Assembly: GCF_041154505.1 (NCBI RefSeq)
Contig: NZ_AP028672.1
Coordinates: 5,310,501-5,374,500 of the forward strand
From: Acidovorax sp. A79
Lineage (GTDB): Bacteria; Pseudomonadota; Gammaproteobacteria; Burkholderiales; Burkholderiaceae_C
DNA: 64,000 nt
Reading direction: 5' to 3'
Made by a program: the position numbers and the translations under genes. Every line of letters begins with the position of its first letter. The stretch's first letter is position 1. The notes beneath the pieces are model-generated. The model was not told the origin of the DNA, ran no database searches, and saw nothing but the letters and a program-made list of their open reading frames with translations. Of the stretch, positions 46,677 through 54,767 are shown in pieces.

Positions 46677-47492
46677 TCAGGAGGCCGCGATGCCCTTCCA
46701 GAGCATGTAGGCCGCCAGGCCGAAGAGCAGGGATGCGAACACGCGCTTGAGTTGCTTGACCGGCAGGCTGTGCGCCGCCCTGGCGCCCAGGGGCGCGGTG
46801 AGCACGCTGCAGGTCGCGATCACCGCCAGGGCGGGAAGCCAGATGTAGCCCAGCGATGCCGGGGGCAATCCGCTCACGTTCTGGCCGCCAATCACGTAGC
46901 CCACCACGTTGGCGAGGGCGATGGGAAAGCCGAGCGCGGCGCTGGTGGCCACGGCATTGTGGATGGGCACGTTGCACCACGTCATGAACGGCACGCTCAC
47001 GAAGCCGCCGCCGGCACCCACCAGCCCCGACAGGAACCCGATCACGCCGCCCGCCGCCACCTGCCCCGCGCCGGCAGGCATCTGGCGCGAGGGGGCGGGC
47101 TTCTTGTCCAGGAACATCTGAGAGGCCGAAAAACTCACGAACAGCGCGAAGAAGATCGCCAGGAACGAGCCCTTGAGGAGCGCGAACACGCCCAGGCTGG
47201 CGATGAATCCACCGAGCACGATGCCGGGCGCCAGGCGCTTGACGATGTCCCAGCGCACCGCCCCACGCTGGTGGTGCGCGCGCACGCTGGAGATCGAGGT
47301 GAACATGATCGTCGCCATGGAGGTCGCGATGGCCATCTTCACCGCGAGGTCCGGTGCCACCTTCTGGGCACCCAGGATGTACGTCATGAACGGCACCAGC
47401 AGCATGCCGCCGCCGATGCCGAGCAGGCCGGCCAGAAAGCCGGTTGCCAGGCCCAGTACACCGAGTTCAACGATCAGGAGAGGATCCAGCAT
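46677..47492 (-). CDS. TauE/SafE family permease
   Basis: A 271-residue membrane protein of the DUF81/TauE family with about eight segments. The duplicated family motifs are visible as FLAGLLGIGGGMLLVPFMTY and GFLSGLVGAGGGFVSVPFMT. Members move sulfite, sulfoacetate or other organosulfur anions; the substrate here is unknown. The start at ATG 47492 (MLDPLLIVELGVLGLATG) leads directly into the first helix. The 6S RNA gene lies 105 bases upstream on the same strand. Confidence 0.9.
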   Translation of the reverse strand: MLDPLLIVELGVLGLATGFLAGLLGIGGGMLLVPFMTYILGAQKVAPDLAVKMAIATSMATIMFTSISSVRAHHQRGAVRWDIVKRLAPGIVLGGFIASLGVFALLKGSFLAIFFALFVSFSASQMFLDKKPAPSRQMPAGAGQVAAGGVIGFLSGLVGAGGGFVSVPFMTWCNVPIHNAVATSAALGFPIALANVVGYVIGGQNVSGLPPASLGYIWLPALAVIATCSVLTAPLGARAAHSLPVKQLKRVFASLLFGLAAYMLWKGIAAS

Positions 47493-47597
47493 GGGGCAAA
47501 AAGGGAGAAGGGGAGGGAACAAGGGGCGGGGAGGCGGCGCCCGGTCGGCCGTTCAGCGGGAAGGTGAGGCGGCGGCGACAGCGGCATGGGGAAGGAA

Positions 47598-47775
47598 GAA
47601 GGTGTCTGCGATTGCCACCGGACTCTCATCCTGAACCGGGGGTTCAGGTGGGCGAGGGCAGCCAAGCGTTGGGTTCATCTGACGCGAGATGATCACGCTC
47701 ACCGGGCAATGTACCAAGCCCGAGCTCGTTGAGCATTGGTTCAAGGAAATATAAAGCCCGACAGCATCGCAGACA
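47598..47775 (-). ncRNA. ssrS: 6S RNA
   Basis: The minus strand just downstream of zapA gives a ~178-nt RNA. Its 5' end (TGTCTGCGAT) pairs with the 3' end (ATCGCAGACA). The 3' half contains CACCTGAACCCCCGGTTCAG followed by GATGAG, which matches the CACCTTGAACC...GGTTCAA element of E. coli 6S RNA in place and spacing. A -10-like TACAAT (47786-47781) lies just before the 5' end. The size (E. coli 184 nt) and the neighbouring zapA fit as well. 6S RNA binds sigma-70 RNA polymerase in stationary phase. The ends are estimated to a few bases. Confidence 0.85.
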
Positions 47776-47873
47776 GCCTGATTGTAGGCGCTGGCGGAGT
47801 CCGACGCCGGCGCCAGGACATGTAAAGACCGCAGGGCGGCGCGCCGGGTTCAGAGGTGCCGGGGGGCGCCGCG

Positions 47874-48239
47874 TCAGAGCAGGCGCCCGTCCTCGCCCAA
47901 TGCCTCGTCGAGCCGCTGGACCAGGGCCTTGAGGTGGTCCTCGTCCCGCTCGGGCAGGGGCAAGGCGGCCTGTGCTCCGGGCTGTGCCGCAGGCGGCGGG
48001 GAGGACTTGGCGGCCGCGCCCGCCGCCAGGTCGGCCGCCTCGCGGTCCGCAATCTCGAAAGCCAGGTTCAGCGCGGCCAGCACCGCGATGCGTTCACGGG
48101 CGCGCACCTTGCCGGCGTCGCGGATGCGGGTCATGGCCGTGTCGACGCGTTCAACGGCATCCAGCAAGCGGCTTTCATGCCCCTCGGGGCAGGTCAGCAG
48201 GTAGCTTTGCTGCAGGATCTGCACCTCGATTTGCTTCAT
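47874..48239 (-). CDS. zapA: Cell division protein ZapA
   Basis: A 121-residue FtsZ-ring-associated protein. The N-terminus, MKQIEVQILQQSYLLTCPEG, and the following LLDAVERVDTAMTRIRDAGK are the ZapA head domain. RIAVLAALNLAFEIAD is the conserved start of the coiled coil. The C-terminus is longer and more Ala/Pro-rich than in E. coli. It overlaps the zapB-like gene by 4 bases (ATGA), and 6S RNA follows as in many proteobacteria. Confidence 0.93.
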   Translation of the reverse strand: MKQIEVQILQQSYLLTCPEGHESRLLDAVERVDTAMTRIRDAGKVRARERIAVLAALNLAFEIADREAADLAAGAAAKSSPPPAAQPGAQAALPLPERDEDHLKALVQRLDEALGEDGRLL

Positions 48240-48460
48240 TCGGATTCTTTCGTGACAGGGGCCGCCGCGGGCAGCCGCTCCAGCAGCGCGTCAACCCGGG
48301 CGCGGGCCGCGCTCAGGCGCGATTTGAGCGAATCCCGCTCCTGCGCGAGGGCGGCCACCTGATCGGCGAGCAGCGCGTTGGTGCGTTGCAGTTCCGCGTG
48401 CCGCAGCAGCAGGCGTTCGACGCGCTCGGCGATCTGGTCGGTGGTGGACGGTGTTGCCAT
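48236..48460 (-). CDS. zapB: ZapB-like coiled-coil protein
   Basis: A 74-residue protein: MATPSTTDQIAERVERLLLR, then HAELQRTNALLADQVAALAQ, and ERDSLKSRLSAARARVDALL. The heptad pattern makes nearly the whole chain a coiled coil, like ZapB/TIGR02449-type proteins, which are often encoded directly before zapA. The ATG at 48460 is the only one that fits; longer forms run into the opposite riboswitch region. It probably helps ZapA at the division ring. Confidence 0.82.
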   Translation of the reverse strand: MATPSTTDQIAERVERLLLRHAELQRTNALLADQVAALAQERDSLKSRLSAARARVDALLERLPAAAPVTKESE

Positions 48461-48507
48461 ACAGCTGTCGATTGTAGGGTTGGCGGTTGTAAACGGTCGT
48501 AAAATCC

Positions 48508-48716
48508 CGTTGTTGGTGCTCGCGGTGTGGTTCACATGCCGCAGTTCAACGGGAAGCAGGGAGGTGCCGCCAACCATGGTGCGCCCAGCCTGCGCTGCCC
48601 CCGCAACGGTCAGCGGACGAATCGTTCCGATTCCCCCTTCATACACATGCCACTGGGTGCCTTGAACAAGCCCCTGGGAAGGCTTTGAAGGGTGTTCCGC
48701 CAGCCCGGATACCGGC
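48508..48716 (+). promoter_or_regulatory. Cobalamin riboswitch upstream of btuB
   Basis: The conserved blocks occur in order: GGTGC near 48515, GGGAAGCAGGGAGGTGCCG, the central GCTGCCCCCGCAACGGT (48594-48610), the B12 box GCCACTGGGTGCC (48650-48662), GGGAAGGC, and the closing GCCCGGATACC. It is placed 103 bases before the btuB ATG. Binding of adenosylcobalamin is expected to reduce btuB expression. Since the following genes are closely spaced, the whole B12 locus may be under this switch. Confidence 0.92.
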
Positions 48717-48818
48717 CAACACGGTGGTTGCACGCGCCCGATCAGGGTGCGCGCAGCCGTATCACCCATTTGCTGGCGGGGAGGCCGGCGCGGGTTTTGT
48801 TTGTTGACGATGTTCCCC

Positions 48819-50696
48819 ATGAAAATCCGTACCTCTCGTGCGCGCCTTGCTGCGCCGCTGTGCCTGCGTCCCGCGCTGGTGGCGCTGGCCGTTGTGGGCG
48901 CCTGCTCCGTGCAGGCCCAGCAGGCCGATGCCGGCGGCCCCGTGCTGCTGGCGCAGAACCTGCGCGCGCCCTCGCTGACCGAAACCGTGGTGACCGCCAC
49001 GCGCACGCCCCAGCCCTTGTCCGACCTGGTGGCCGATGTGACCGTCCTGGATCGCGAGACCATCGAAACCAGTGGCGCCACCGGCCTGGCCGACGTGCTC
49101 GCCCGTGTCCCCGGCATCGAGTTCTCGCGCAACGGCGGCCCCGGCACGACCACGGGCGTGTTCCTGCGCGGCGCTGAGTCGCGCTTCACGGCCGTGTACA
49201 TCGACGGCGTGCGCATCGATTCCCAATCCACCGGCGGCGCGGCATGGGAGTCGATCCCGCTGGCGCAGATCGACCGCATCGAAGTGCTGCGCGGCCCGGC
49301 GGGCGCGGTCTATGGCTCCGACGCCATGGGTGGGGTGGTGCAGATCTTCACCAAGCGCGGCGAAAACGGCACCGCGCCCTATGTGGGCGTGGGGTTCGGC
49401 AGCCACGGCACGCGCAAGATCGAAGCCGGTGTGAGCGGTGCCAGCGGCACGATCGACTACGCGCTGGGCATTGCACGCGAGGAAAGCAAGGGCTTCAACG
49501 CGCGCACCGTCGCCACGCAGAACCCCGACCGCGACGGGTATGAAAGCACCTCTGCCAACGCGCGGGTGGGCCTGCAGGTCAACGCCATGCACCGGCTGGA
49601 AGGCACGCTGCTGGTCAACGACCTCGACAGCGGCTACGACAGCGGACTGGGCAAGGATGACCGCAACAAGCACAGGCTGCATGCCCTGGGCCTGAACTGG
49701 CAGGCGCAATGGACCCCGCAGTACAAGACGCGCCTGCAGCTGACCGATTCGCGCGACAGGTACGAAACCAAGCCCTCGGTGTACCTGAGCGATACCCACC
49801 TGCGCGGCTACCTGTTCCAGAATGAATGGCGCGAGGGTGCGCACCTGTTGACCGCCGCGCTGGAGCGCCGCGAAGACAATCTGGAAAACAAGCCCATCGA
49901 CCGCAAGCGCTCGCAGGACGCCGTTGCGCTGGGCTATGGCTACAGCGCGGGCGGCCACACGGTGCAGGCCAATGTGCGGCACGACTCGGACAGCGAGTTC
50001 GGCGGCAAGGGCACGGGCAGCCTGGCCTACGGCTACGCCTTTGCACCCCAGTGGCGCGCGACGGCATCGGTGGGCACGGCCTTCCGGGCCCCCACGCTGT
50101 ACCACCGCTTCAGCGAGTACGGCACGGGGTCGCTCAATCCCGAGAGCAGCCGCAATGTCGAGGTGGGCCTGCGCTGGGCCGAGGGCGGCAGCAGCTTCTC
50201 CGCCACCGCCTACCGTAACCGGGTGCAGGATCTGATCACGTTCGGGGCCGCAGGGCCTTGTCCGTCGGATTTCGGCTGCTACGTGAACACCGCGCGGGCC
50301 GAGTACAAGGGAGTGACGCTGGCGGGTTCGTACCGCCTCGGCGGCGTGCAGCTGCGCGGCTCGCTCGATCTGCAGAACCCGCGCGACCTGGCCACGGGCA
50401 AGCTGCTGGCCCGCCGCTCCAAGCGCCACGGCACGCTCGGAGCCGACACGCAACTCGCTGGCTGGACGGTGGGCGCCGAGGTGCAGGCCTCTGGCCGCCG
50501 CTTCGACAACGCCGCCAACACCACGGTGCTGGGCGGCTACACGCTGGTCAGCCTGTATGCCAGCACGCGGGTTGCTCGCGATTTCACCCTGGTGGCGCGC
50601 GTGGACAACCTGGCCGACAAGCACTATGAGCTGGCCCGCACTTACGCCACCGCGGGCCGCACCGCCTACGTCGGCGTGAAGTGGGCCCCGCAGTGA
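48819..50696 (+). CDS. btuB: TonB-dependent vitamin B12 receptor
   Basis: A 625-residue outer-membrane receptor that takes up cobalamin with energy from TonB-ExbBD. The signal peptide is at residues 1-~35. A TonB box-like TETVVTATRTPQP leads to the plug domain (LADVLARVPGIEFSRNGGPG, then GVFLRGAESRFTAVYIDGVR). The beta-barrel ends in VGVKWAPQ with the usual aromatic C-terminal strand. It follows a cobalamin riboswitch, which supports the substrate. An R2 repeat lies after the stop. The start at ATG 48819 is chosen for the signal peptide. Confidence 0.95.
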   Translation: MKIRTSRARLAAPLCLRPALVALAVVGACSVQAQQADAGGPVLLAQNLRAPSLTETVVTATRTPQPLSDLVADVTVLDRETIETSGATGLADVLARVPGIEFSRNGGPGTTTGVFLRGAESRFTAVYIDGVRIDSQSTGGAAWESIPLAQIDRIEVLRGPAGAVYGSDAMGGVVQIFTKRGENGTAPYVGVGFGSHGTRKIEAGVSGASGTIDYALGIAREESKGFNARTVATQNPDRDGYESTSANARVGLQVNAMHRLEGTLLVNDLDSGYDSGLGKDDRNKHRLHALGLNWQAQWTPQYKTRLQLTDSRDRYETKPSVYLSDTHLRGYLFQNEWREGAHLLTAALERREDNLENKPIDRKRSQDAVALGYGYSAGGHTVQANVRHDSDSEFGGKGTGSLAYGYAFAPQWRATASVGTAFRAPTLYHRFSEYGTGSLNPESSRNVEVGLRWAEGGSSFSATAYRNRVQDLITFGAAGPCPSDFGCYVNTARAEYKGVTLAGSYRLGGVQLRGSLDLQNPRDLATGKLLARRSKRHGTLGADTQLAGWTVGAEVQASGRRFDNAANTTVLGGYTLVSLYASTRVARDFTLVARVDNLADKHYELARTYATAGRTAYVGVKWAPQ

Positions 50697-50700
50697 AGCA

Positions 50701-50782
50701 CCCCCTGAGGCGCTGCGCGCCTTCCCCCCACGGGGGGATGCCACCCGGGGCCTGGCGGAGCCAGTTCCACGGTGGCACTGGC
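50701..50782 (+). repeat. Dispersed GC-rich repeat, family R2, copy 3
   Basis: CCCCCTGAGGCGCTGCGCGC follows the btuB TGA after four bases, then CCCCCCACGGGGGG as a perfect hairpin arm pair, and AGCCAGTTCCACGGTGGCAC at the end. It corresponds to copy 2 at 27469 nearly base for base in the outer parts. It may act as the btuB transcript end. Confidence 0.7.
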
Positions 50783-50838
50783 GTCGTGCGTGCCAGTTTC
50801 ATCGGCATGCCGGGAATGTGTCCCACAGGGTTGCTGAA

Positions 50839-52197
50839 ATGACCAGCTGCCCCGCGCTGCTGATTGCCGCCCCGGCCTCCGGCCAGGGCAAGACCACCGT
50901 CACCGCGGCCCTGGCGCGCCTGCATGCGCGGCAGGGCCGGCGGGTGCGGGTGTTCAAGTGCGGGCCGGATTTTCTGGACCCGCACTGGCACCAGCTGGCC
51001 AGCGGAGCGCCGGTGCACCAGCTCGACCTGTGGATGAACGGCGAGGCGGACTGCGCGCAGCGCCTGCATGACGCGGCGCGCGCGTCGGACCTGGTCCTGA
51101 TCGAAGGCGTGATGGGGCTGTTTGACGGCACCCCCAGCGCGGCCGACCTGGCCCGGCACTTTGGTGTGCCCGTGCTGGCCGTGGTCGATGCCTCGGCCAT
51201 GGCGGGCACCTTTGGCGCGCTGGCCTACGGCTTGCGCCACTACCGGCCGGGCCTGCCCTGGGCGGGGGTGCTGGCCAATCGCGTAGGCAGCGCGCGCCAT
51301 GCCGACATGCTGCAGGGTGGCTTGCACGATGCGGAGGACTGGATGGGGGCGCTGATGCGGGTGCAGTCTGGCACTGCGCCCGCTGCGGGCAAGGCCGGTG
51401 CGGCGCTGCTGCCCGAACGCCACCTGGGTCTGGTCGCGGCGCATGAGCTGCCCGACAGCCTGCAGCGTCTGGACGCCGCCGCCGATGCCCTTGCGGCCAC
51501 GCCCCTGGGCCAGATGACGCTGGAGGACCTGCAGCGCTGGGCCGTGGACTTTCCGGCCCCCGCGATGGTTGCGGCCGTGCCGCCCCTGCTGGCGGGCCGC
51601 ACCGTGGCCATGGGACGCGACGCCGGGTTCTGTTTCATCTACGCCGCCAATGTGCAATGCCTTGAACAGATGGGCGCGCGTGTGGTGTTCTTCTCGCCCC
51701 TGCACGATGCCGCGCTGCCCGACTGCGATGCCGTGTGGCTGCCCGGCGGCTACCCCGAGCTGCACACCGCGCAGATAGCGGCCAACACCGGCATGCAAGC
51801 CAGCCTGCGCGCCCATGGGGCCGCAGGCAAACCCCTGTGGGCCGAGTGCGGCGGCATGATGGCGCTGTTTGATTCCATCACCCTGGCCGACGGCGGCACG
51901 GCACCGCTCTGGGGCCTGCTGCCCGGCCGCGTGACCATGCAAAAACGCCTGGCGGCGCTCGGGCCGCAGCAACTGGCGGTGGCGGGGCACACCCTGCGCG
52001 GCCACACCTTCCACTACTCGACCAGCGACAGCAGCGCCCCCGTGGTGGCCCGCACGGCCCGCCCCCATGAAGCGGTTGCGCCGGATGCGGGCGAGGCGCT
52101 GTACCAGCAGGGCAGCCTCCACGCCAGCTACTTCCATGCGTGGTTTCCGTCCAGCCCCGAGGCCGTGGCGCATCTGCTGGGAGGCGTCTCGGCATGA
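50839..52197 (+). CDS. cobB: Cobyrinate / hydrogenobyrinate a,c-diamide synthase
   Basis: A 452-residue glutamine amidotransferase of the CobB/CbiA family. It amidates the a and c carboxylates of (hydrogeno)cobyrinate with ATP and glutamine. The N-terminal P-loop is APASGQGKTTVTAAL, followed by KCGPDFLDPHWH and EGVMGLFDG. The class I amidotransferase half has WLPGGYPELH and the nucleophile Cys in WAECGGMMALF. The final catalytic His is in LHASYFHAWFPS. The enzyme is cytoplasmic. The TGA overlaps the cobU ATG (ATGA). Confidence 0.94.
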   Translation: MTSCPALLIAAPASGQGKTTVTAALARLHARQGRRVRVFKCGPDFLDPHWHQLASGAPVHQLDLWMNGEADCAQRLHDAARASDLVLIEGVMGLFDGTPSAADLARHFGVPVLAVVDASAMAGTFGALAYGLRHYRPGLPWAGVLANRVGSARHADMLQGGLHDAEDWMGALMRVQSGTAPAAGKAGAALLPERHLGLVAAHELPDSLQRLDAAADALAATPLGQMTLEDLQRWAVDFPAPAMVAAVPPLLAGRTVAMGRDAGFCFIYAANVQCLEQMGARVVFFSPLHDAALPDCDAVWLPGGYPELHTAQIAANTGMQASLRAHGAAGKPLWAECGGMMALFDSITLADGGTAPLWGLLPGRVTMQKRLAALGPQQLAVAGHTLRGHTFHYSTSDSSAPVVARTARPHEAVAPDAGEALYQQGSLHASYFHAWFPSSPEAVAHLLGGVSA

Positions 52198-52796
52198 CTC
52201 CCACCCCGCACCCCATCACCAGCGAACTCATCCTGGGTGGCCAGAAAAGCGGCAAGTCCCGCCGCGCCGAGCTGCTGGCGCGCGACTGGCTGGCGCAATC
52301 CAGCGACCACCGCGCCGTGCTCATCGCCACGGGGCAAGCCTGGGACGACGAGATGCGTGAGCGCATCGCCCGCCACCAGCGGGACCGCGCCGAGCGCGTG
52401 CCGGGTCTGCGGACCGTGGAAGAGCCGCACGATGTGGCCGCTGCCGTGGTGTTGCACAGCACGCCGCAGACCCTGGTGGTGGTGGACTGCCTCACGCTGT
52501 GGCTCACCCACTGGACCATGCCCATGGGCTGCGAAGACATGGATTTGAAGCAAAAACAGGCTCTGGCTCTGGATTGGCAAGCGCAAGCAGCTATGTTTTT
52601 GATAGCAGTTCGGAAATCCCCCGGCCCCGTTGTTCTGGTGGGCAACGAAATTGGCCTGGGGGTCATCCCGATGGGGCGCGAGGTGCGCGCCTTCGTGGAT
52701 GCGCTGGGCACGCTGAACCAGCAGGTGGCCCAGGTGTGCCCGCGCGTCACGCTGATGGCCGCCGGGCTGCCCCTCACTTTGAAAGAACCTCGCTGA
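52194..52796 (+). CDS. cobU: Adenosylcobinamide kinase / GTP:cobinamide-P guanylyltransferase
   Basis: A 200-residue bifunctional CobU/CobP enzyme of the nucleotide-loop assembly. It phosphorylates adenosylcobinamide and then adds GMP. The P-loop is LILGGQKSGKSRRAE, the substrate region is VVVDCLTLWLTHW, and VLVGNEIGLGVIPMGREVR carries the conserved Asn-Glu. Residues ~117-140 (MDLKQKQALALDWQAQAAMF to LIAV) are encoded by an R1 repeat and replace the usual variable linker. The guanylylated His is probably the one in IARHQRDRAERV. Both ends overlap neighbouring genes. Confidence 0.92.
   Translation: MTPTPHPITSELILGGQKSGKSRRAELLARDWLAQSSDHRAVLIATGQAWDDEMRERIARHQRDRAERVPGLRTVEEPHDVAAAVVLHSTPQTLVVVDCLTLWLTHWTMPMGCEDMDLKQKQALALDWQAQAAMFLIAVRKSPGPVVLVGNEIGLGVIPMGREVRAFVDALGTLNQQVAQVCPRVTLMAAGLPLTLKEPR
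52548..52607 (+). repeat. R1 repeat, copy 4, inside cobU
   Basis: The core at 52578-52607 reads CAAGCGCAAGCAGCTATGTT then TTTGATAGCA. The stretch before it (AAGCAAAAACAGGCTCTGGC) looks like the extended part of the same repeat. It is translated in frame as part of CobU and is richer in A and T than the flanking codons. Confidence 0.65.
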
Positions 52797-53698
52797 TGAA
52801 ACCCACCCCCGTGCGCCGCATCCTGTGGGTGATCGCCATCCTGTTGCTGCTGGGCCTGCTCATGGCCGGGCTGGCGCGGGCGCAGCCTGTGCAGATCACC
52901 GACGACAAGGGCCGCAAGATCGCGTTGCCCCGCCCGCCCGAGCGCATCGTGAGCCTGCTGCCCTCGCTGACCGAAAGCGTGTGCGAGCTGGAGCAGTGCC
53001 ACCGGCTCGTGGGGGTGGACCGCTATTCCAACTGGCCCGAGGCCGTGGTCGGCAAGCTGCCCAAGATGGGCGGCGGCATAGATCCCAGCATCGAGGCCAT
53101 CGTCGCGCTCAAGCCGGACCTGGTGCTCATGTCCGTCAGCTCGCGCGCCAGCGACCGGCTGGAGGCGCTGGGCCTCACCGTCGTGCAGCTGGAGCCCAAG
53201 ACCCATGCCGACGTGCGCCGCGTGCTGGGCACCGTGAGCGACCTGCTGGGCGTGCCCCGCGCGCAGGGCTCCGACCGCCTCTGGCGTGTGATCGATGCGG
53301 GTGTGTTGGCGGCGGCGCAGTCCCTGCCACCCAGGGCCAAAAATGCGCGCGTGTACTTCGAGGTGAGCCGGGGGCCTTACGCGGCGGGCGAGGCGTCGTT
53401 CATCGGCGAATCGCTCACCCGGCTGGGGGTGCGCAACGTGGTGCCGGCGTCGCTCGGTCCGTTCCCGCGCCTGAACCCCGAATTTGTGGTGCGCGCCAAC
53501 CCCGACATCATCATGATCGGCAACCGCAGCATGCAGGCCATGGTGCCGTACCCCGGCTGGGCCAGCATGCGTGCGATTCGCGACAACCGGCTGTGCGTGT
53601 TCGGCCCCGGTGATTCGGACGTGGTGGTGCGACCTGGCCCGCGCATGGCCGAGGCCGCGCGCATCATGGCCCGCTGTCTGGTGGAGAAAGCTCCATGA
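52796..53698 (+). CDS. btuF: Cobalamin ABC transporter, substrate-binding protein
   Basis: A 300-residue periplasmic binding protein of class III (BtuF/FepB fold). The N-terminal signal is ILWVIAILLLLGLLMAGLARA. The binding domain starts RIVSLLPSLTESVCELEQCH, which is the family-typical opening. IDPSIEAIVALKPDLVLMS and PGWASMRAIRDNRLCVFG are also conserved. It binds cobalamin or corrinoids and delivers them to BtuCD encoded next. The ATG overlaps the cobU stop (TGATG), and the stop overlaps the btuC ATG. Confidence 0.92.
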   Translation: MKPTPVRRILWVIAILLLLGLLMAGLARAQPVQITDDKGRKIALPRPPERIVSLLPSLTESVCELEQCHRLVGVDRYSNWPEAVVGKLPKMGGGIDPSIEAIVALKPDLVLMSVSSRASDRLEALGLTVVQLEPKTHADVRRVLGTVSDLLGVPRAQGSDRLWRVIDAGVLAAAQSLPPRAKNARVYFEVSRGPYAAGEASFIGESLTRLGVRNVVPASLGPFPRLNPEFVVRANPDIIMIGNRSMQAMVPYPGWASMRAIRDNRLCVFGPGDSDVVVRPGPRMAEAARIMARCLVEKAP

Positions 53699-54729
53699 CC
53701 AGCCTTGCCATGGATTTGCCAACAGGTTCCGCCAGCCGCCGCGCGGCATGGTGTGCCGCCTGGCTGCTGCTGGCCAGTGTTGTGCTGACCGTGTGTGGCG
53801 CCAGCGTGGGCAGCACGGGTTTTGACAGCGTGCTGCGCATGCGCGGCGACCCCGTCGCCTGGCAGATCGTGTGGGACATCCGCCTGCCGCGCACGCTGGG
53901 CGCGTGGCTGGCGGGTGCGCTGCTGGGCCTGTCGGGTGCTGTGGCGCAGGGGCTGTTTCGCAACCCATTGGCCGACCCGTACCTGCTGGGCAGCGCCTCG
54001 GGCGCCGCGCTGGGCGGGGCGGTGGCGATGGCGCTGTTCGGGGTGTCGCCGGTGGCGGCGCAGTGGATGGCCCGCATCGGCATCACGGGCATGGCTTTCC
54101 TGGGCGCGGCGGGGGCGGTGGTGCTCACGCTGCTGTTGGCCAAAGGCGTGCAGCACACGCTGCGCCTGCTGCTGGCGGGGGTGATCGTGGGCGTGGTGCT
54201 GGGCGCGCTGCGCGACCTGGTGGAGCTGGCCTCGCCCGACATCCTGCAGGCCATGCAGGCGTTCACGCTGGGCAGCACCGCCTTTGTGGGCTGGATGGCT
54301 TGTGTGCTGATGGCCGTGGCCTGGGGGTTGTGCTCGGTGGTCGCCTGGATGCTGGCGCGCGCGCTCGATGGCCTCACGCTGGGCGAGGCCACGGCGGCCA
54401 GCCTGGGCCTGCCGCTCATGCCCATGCGCGTCGGGCTGGTGGCCGCCATGGCGCTGGCCACGGGCACGGCCGTGGCGCAAACGGGGCTCATCGCGTTTGT
54501 GGGGCTGGCCGCGCCACACCTGGTGCGCTCCATCGTGCGCGTGACGCACGAGCGGCACATCGTGCTCGCAAGCCTGATGGGCGCGGTGCTGCTGCTGGCG
54601 GCCGACATCCTGGCGCGCTGGCTGCTGGCACCGCAGGAGCTGCCCGTGGGCGTGCTCACGGCGGCGCTGGGCGGAACCTACCTGCTGTGGCTCATGCACC
54701 GGCGGACGTCGCAAGGTGGTTCGCTATGA
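53695..54729 (+). CDS. btuC: Cobalamin ABC transporter, FecCD-family permease
   Basis: A 344-residue permease with about ten membrane segments. Signature parts of the FecCD family are RLPRTLGAWLAGALLGLSGA, VAQGLFRNPLADPYLLGSAS, and GLIAFVGLAAPHLVRSIVRV. The dimer forms the pore of the B12 importer. The start ATG 53695 overlaps the btuF stop, and the stop overlaps the ATP-binding gene's ATG, so all three are made in a coupled way. Confidence 0.94.
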   Translation: MTSLAMDLPTGSASRRAAWCAAWLLLASVVLTVCGASVGSTGFDSVLRMRGDPVAWQIVWDIRLPRTLGAWLAGALLGLSGAVAQGLFRNPLADPYLLGSASGAALGGAVAMALFGVSPVAAQWMARIGITGMAFLGAAGAVVLTLLLAKGVQHTLRLLLAGVIVGVVLGALRDLVELASPDILQAMQAFTLGSTAFVGWMACVLMAVAWGLCSVVAWMLARALDGLTLGEATAASLGLPLMPMRVGLVAAMALATGTAVAQTGLIAFVGLAAPHLVRSIVRVTHERHIVLASLMGAVLLLAADILARWLLAPQELPVGVLTAALGGTYLLWLMHRRTSQGGSL

Positions 54730-54767
54730 ATTCAGTAGCTATCAGCGCTTGCCAGATAAGCGCCAGC
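54723..54767 (-). repeat. R1 repeat, copy 5, supplying the start of btuD
   Basis: GCTATGAATTCAGTAGCTAT then CAGCGCTTGCCAGATAAGCG and CCAGC. It is the R1 core in the inverse direction (compare 3239-3278). The ATG inside it is the start codon of the next gene, and the first ~14 residues of that protein (MNSVAISACQISAS) come from the repeat. Confidence 0.7.

Noticed and set aside
44095..46980. A 961-codon minus-strand frame opposite the GGDEF-EAL gene
   Set aside because: Low-complexity His/Arg/Gln/Ala composition and no motif. The plus strand encodes intact GGDEF and EAL domains.
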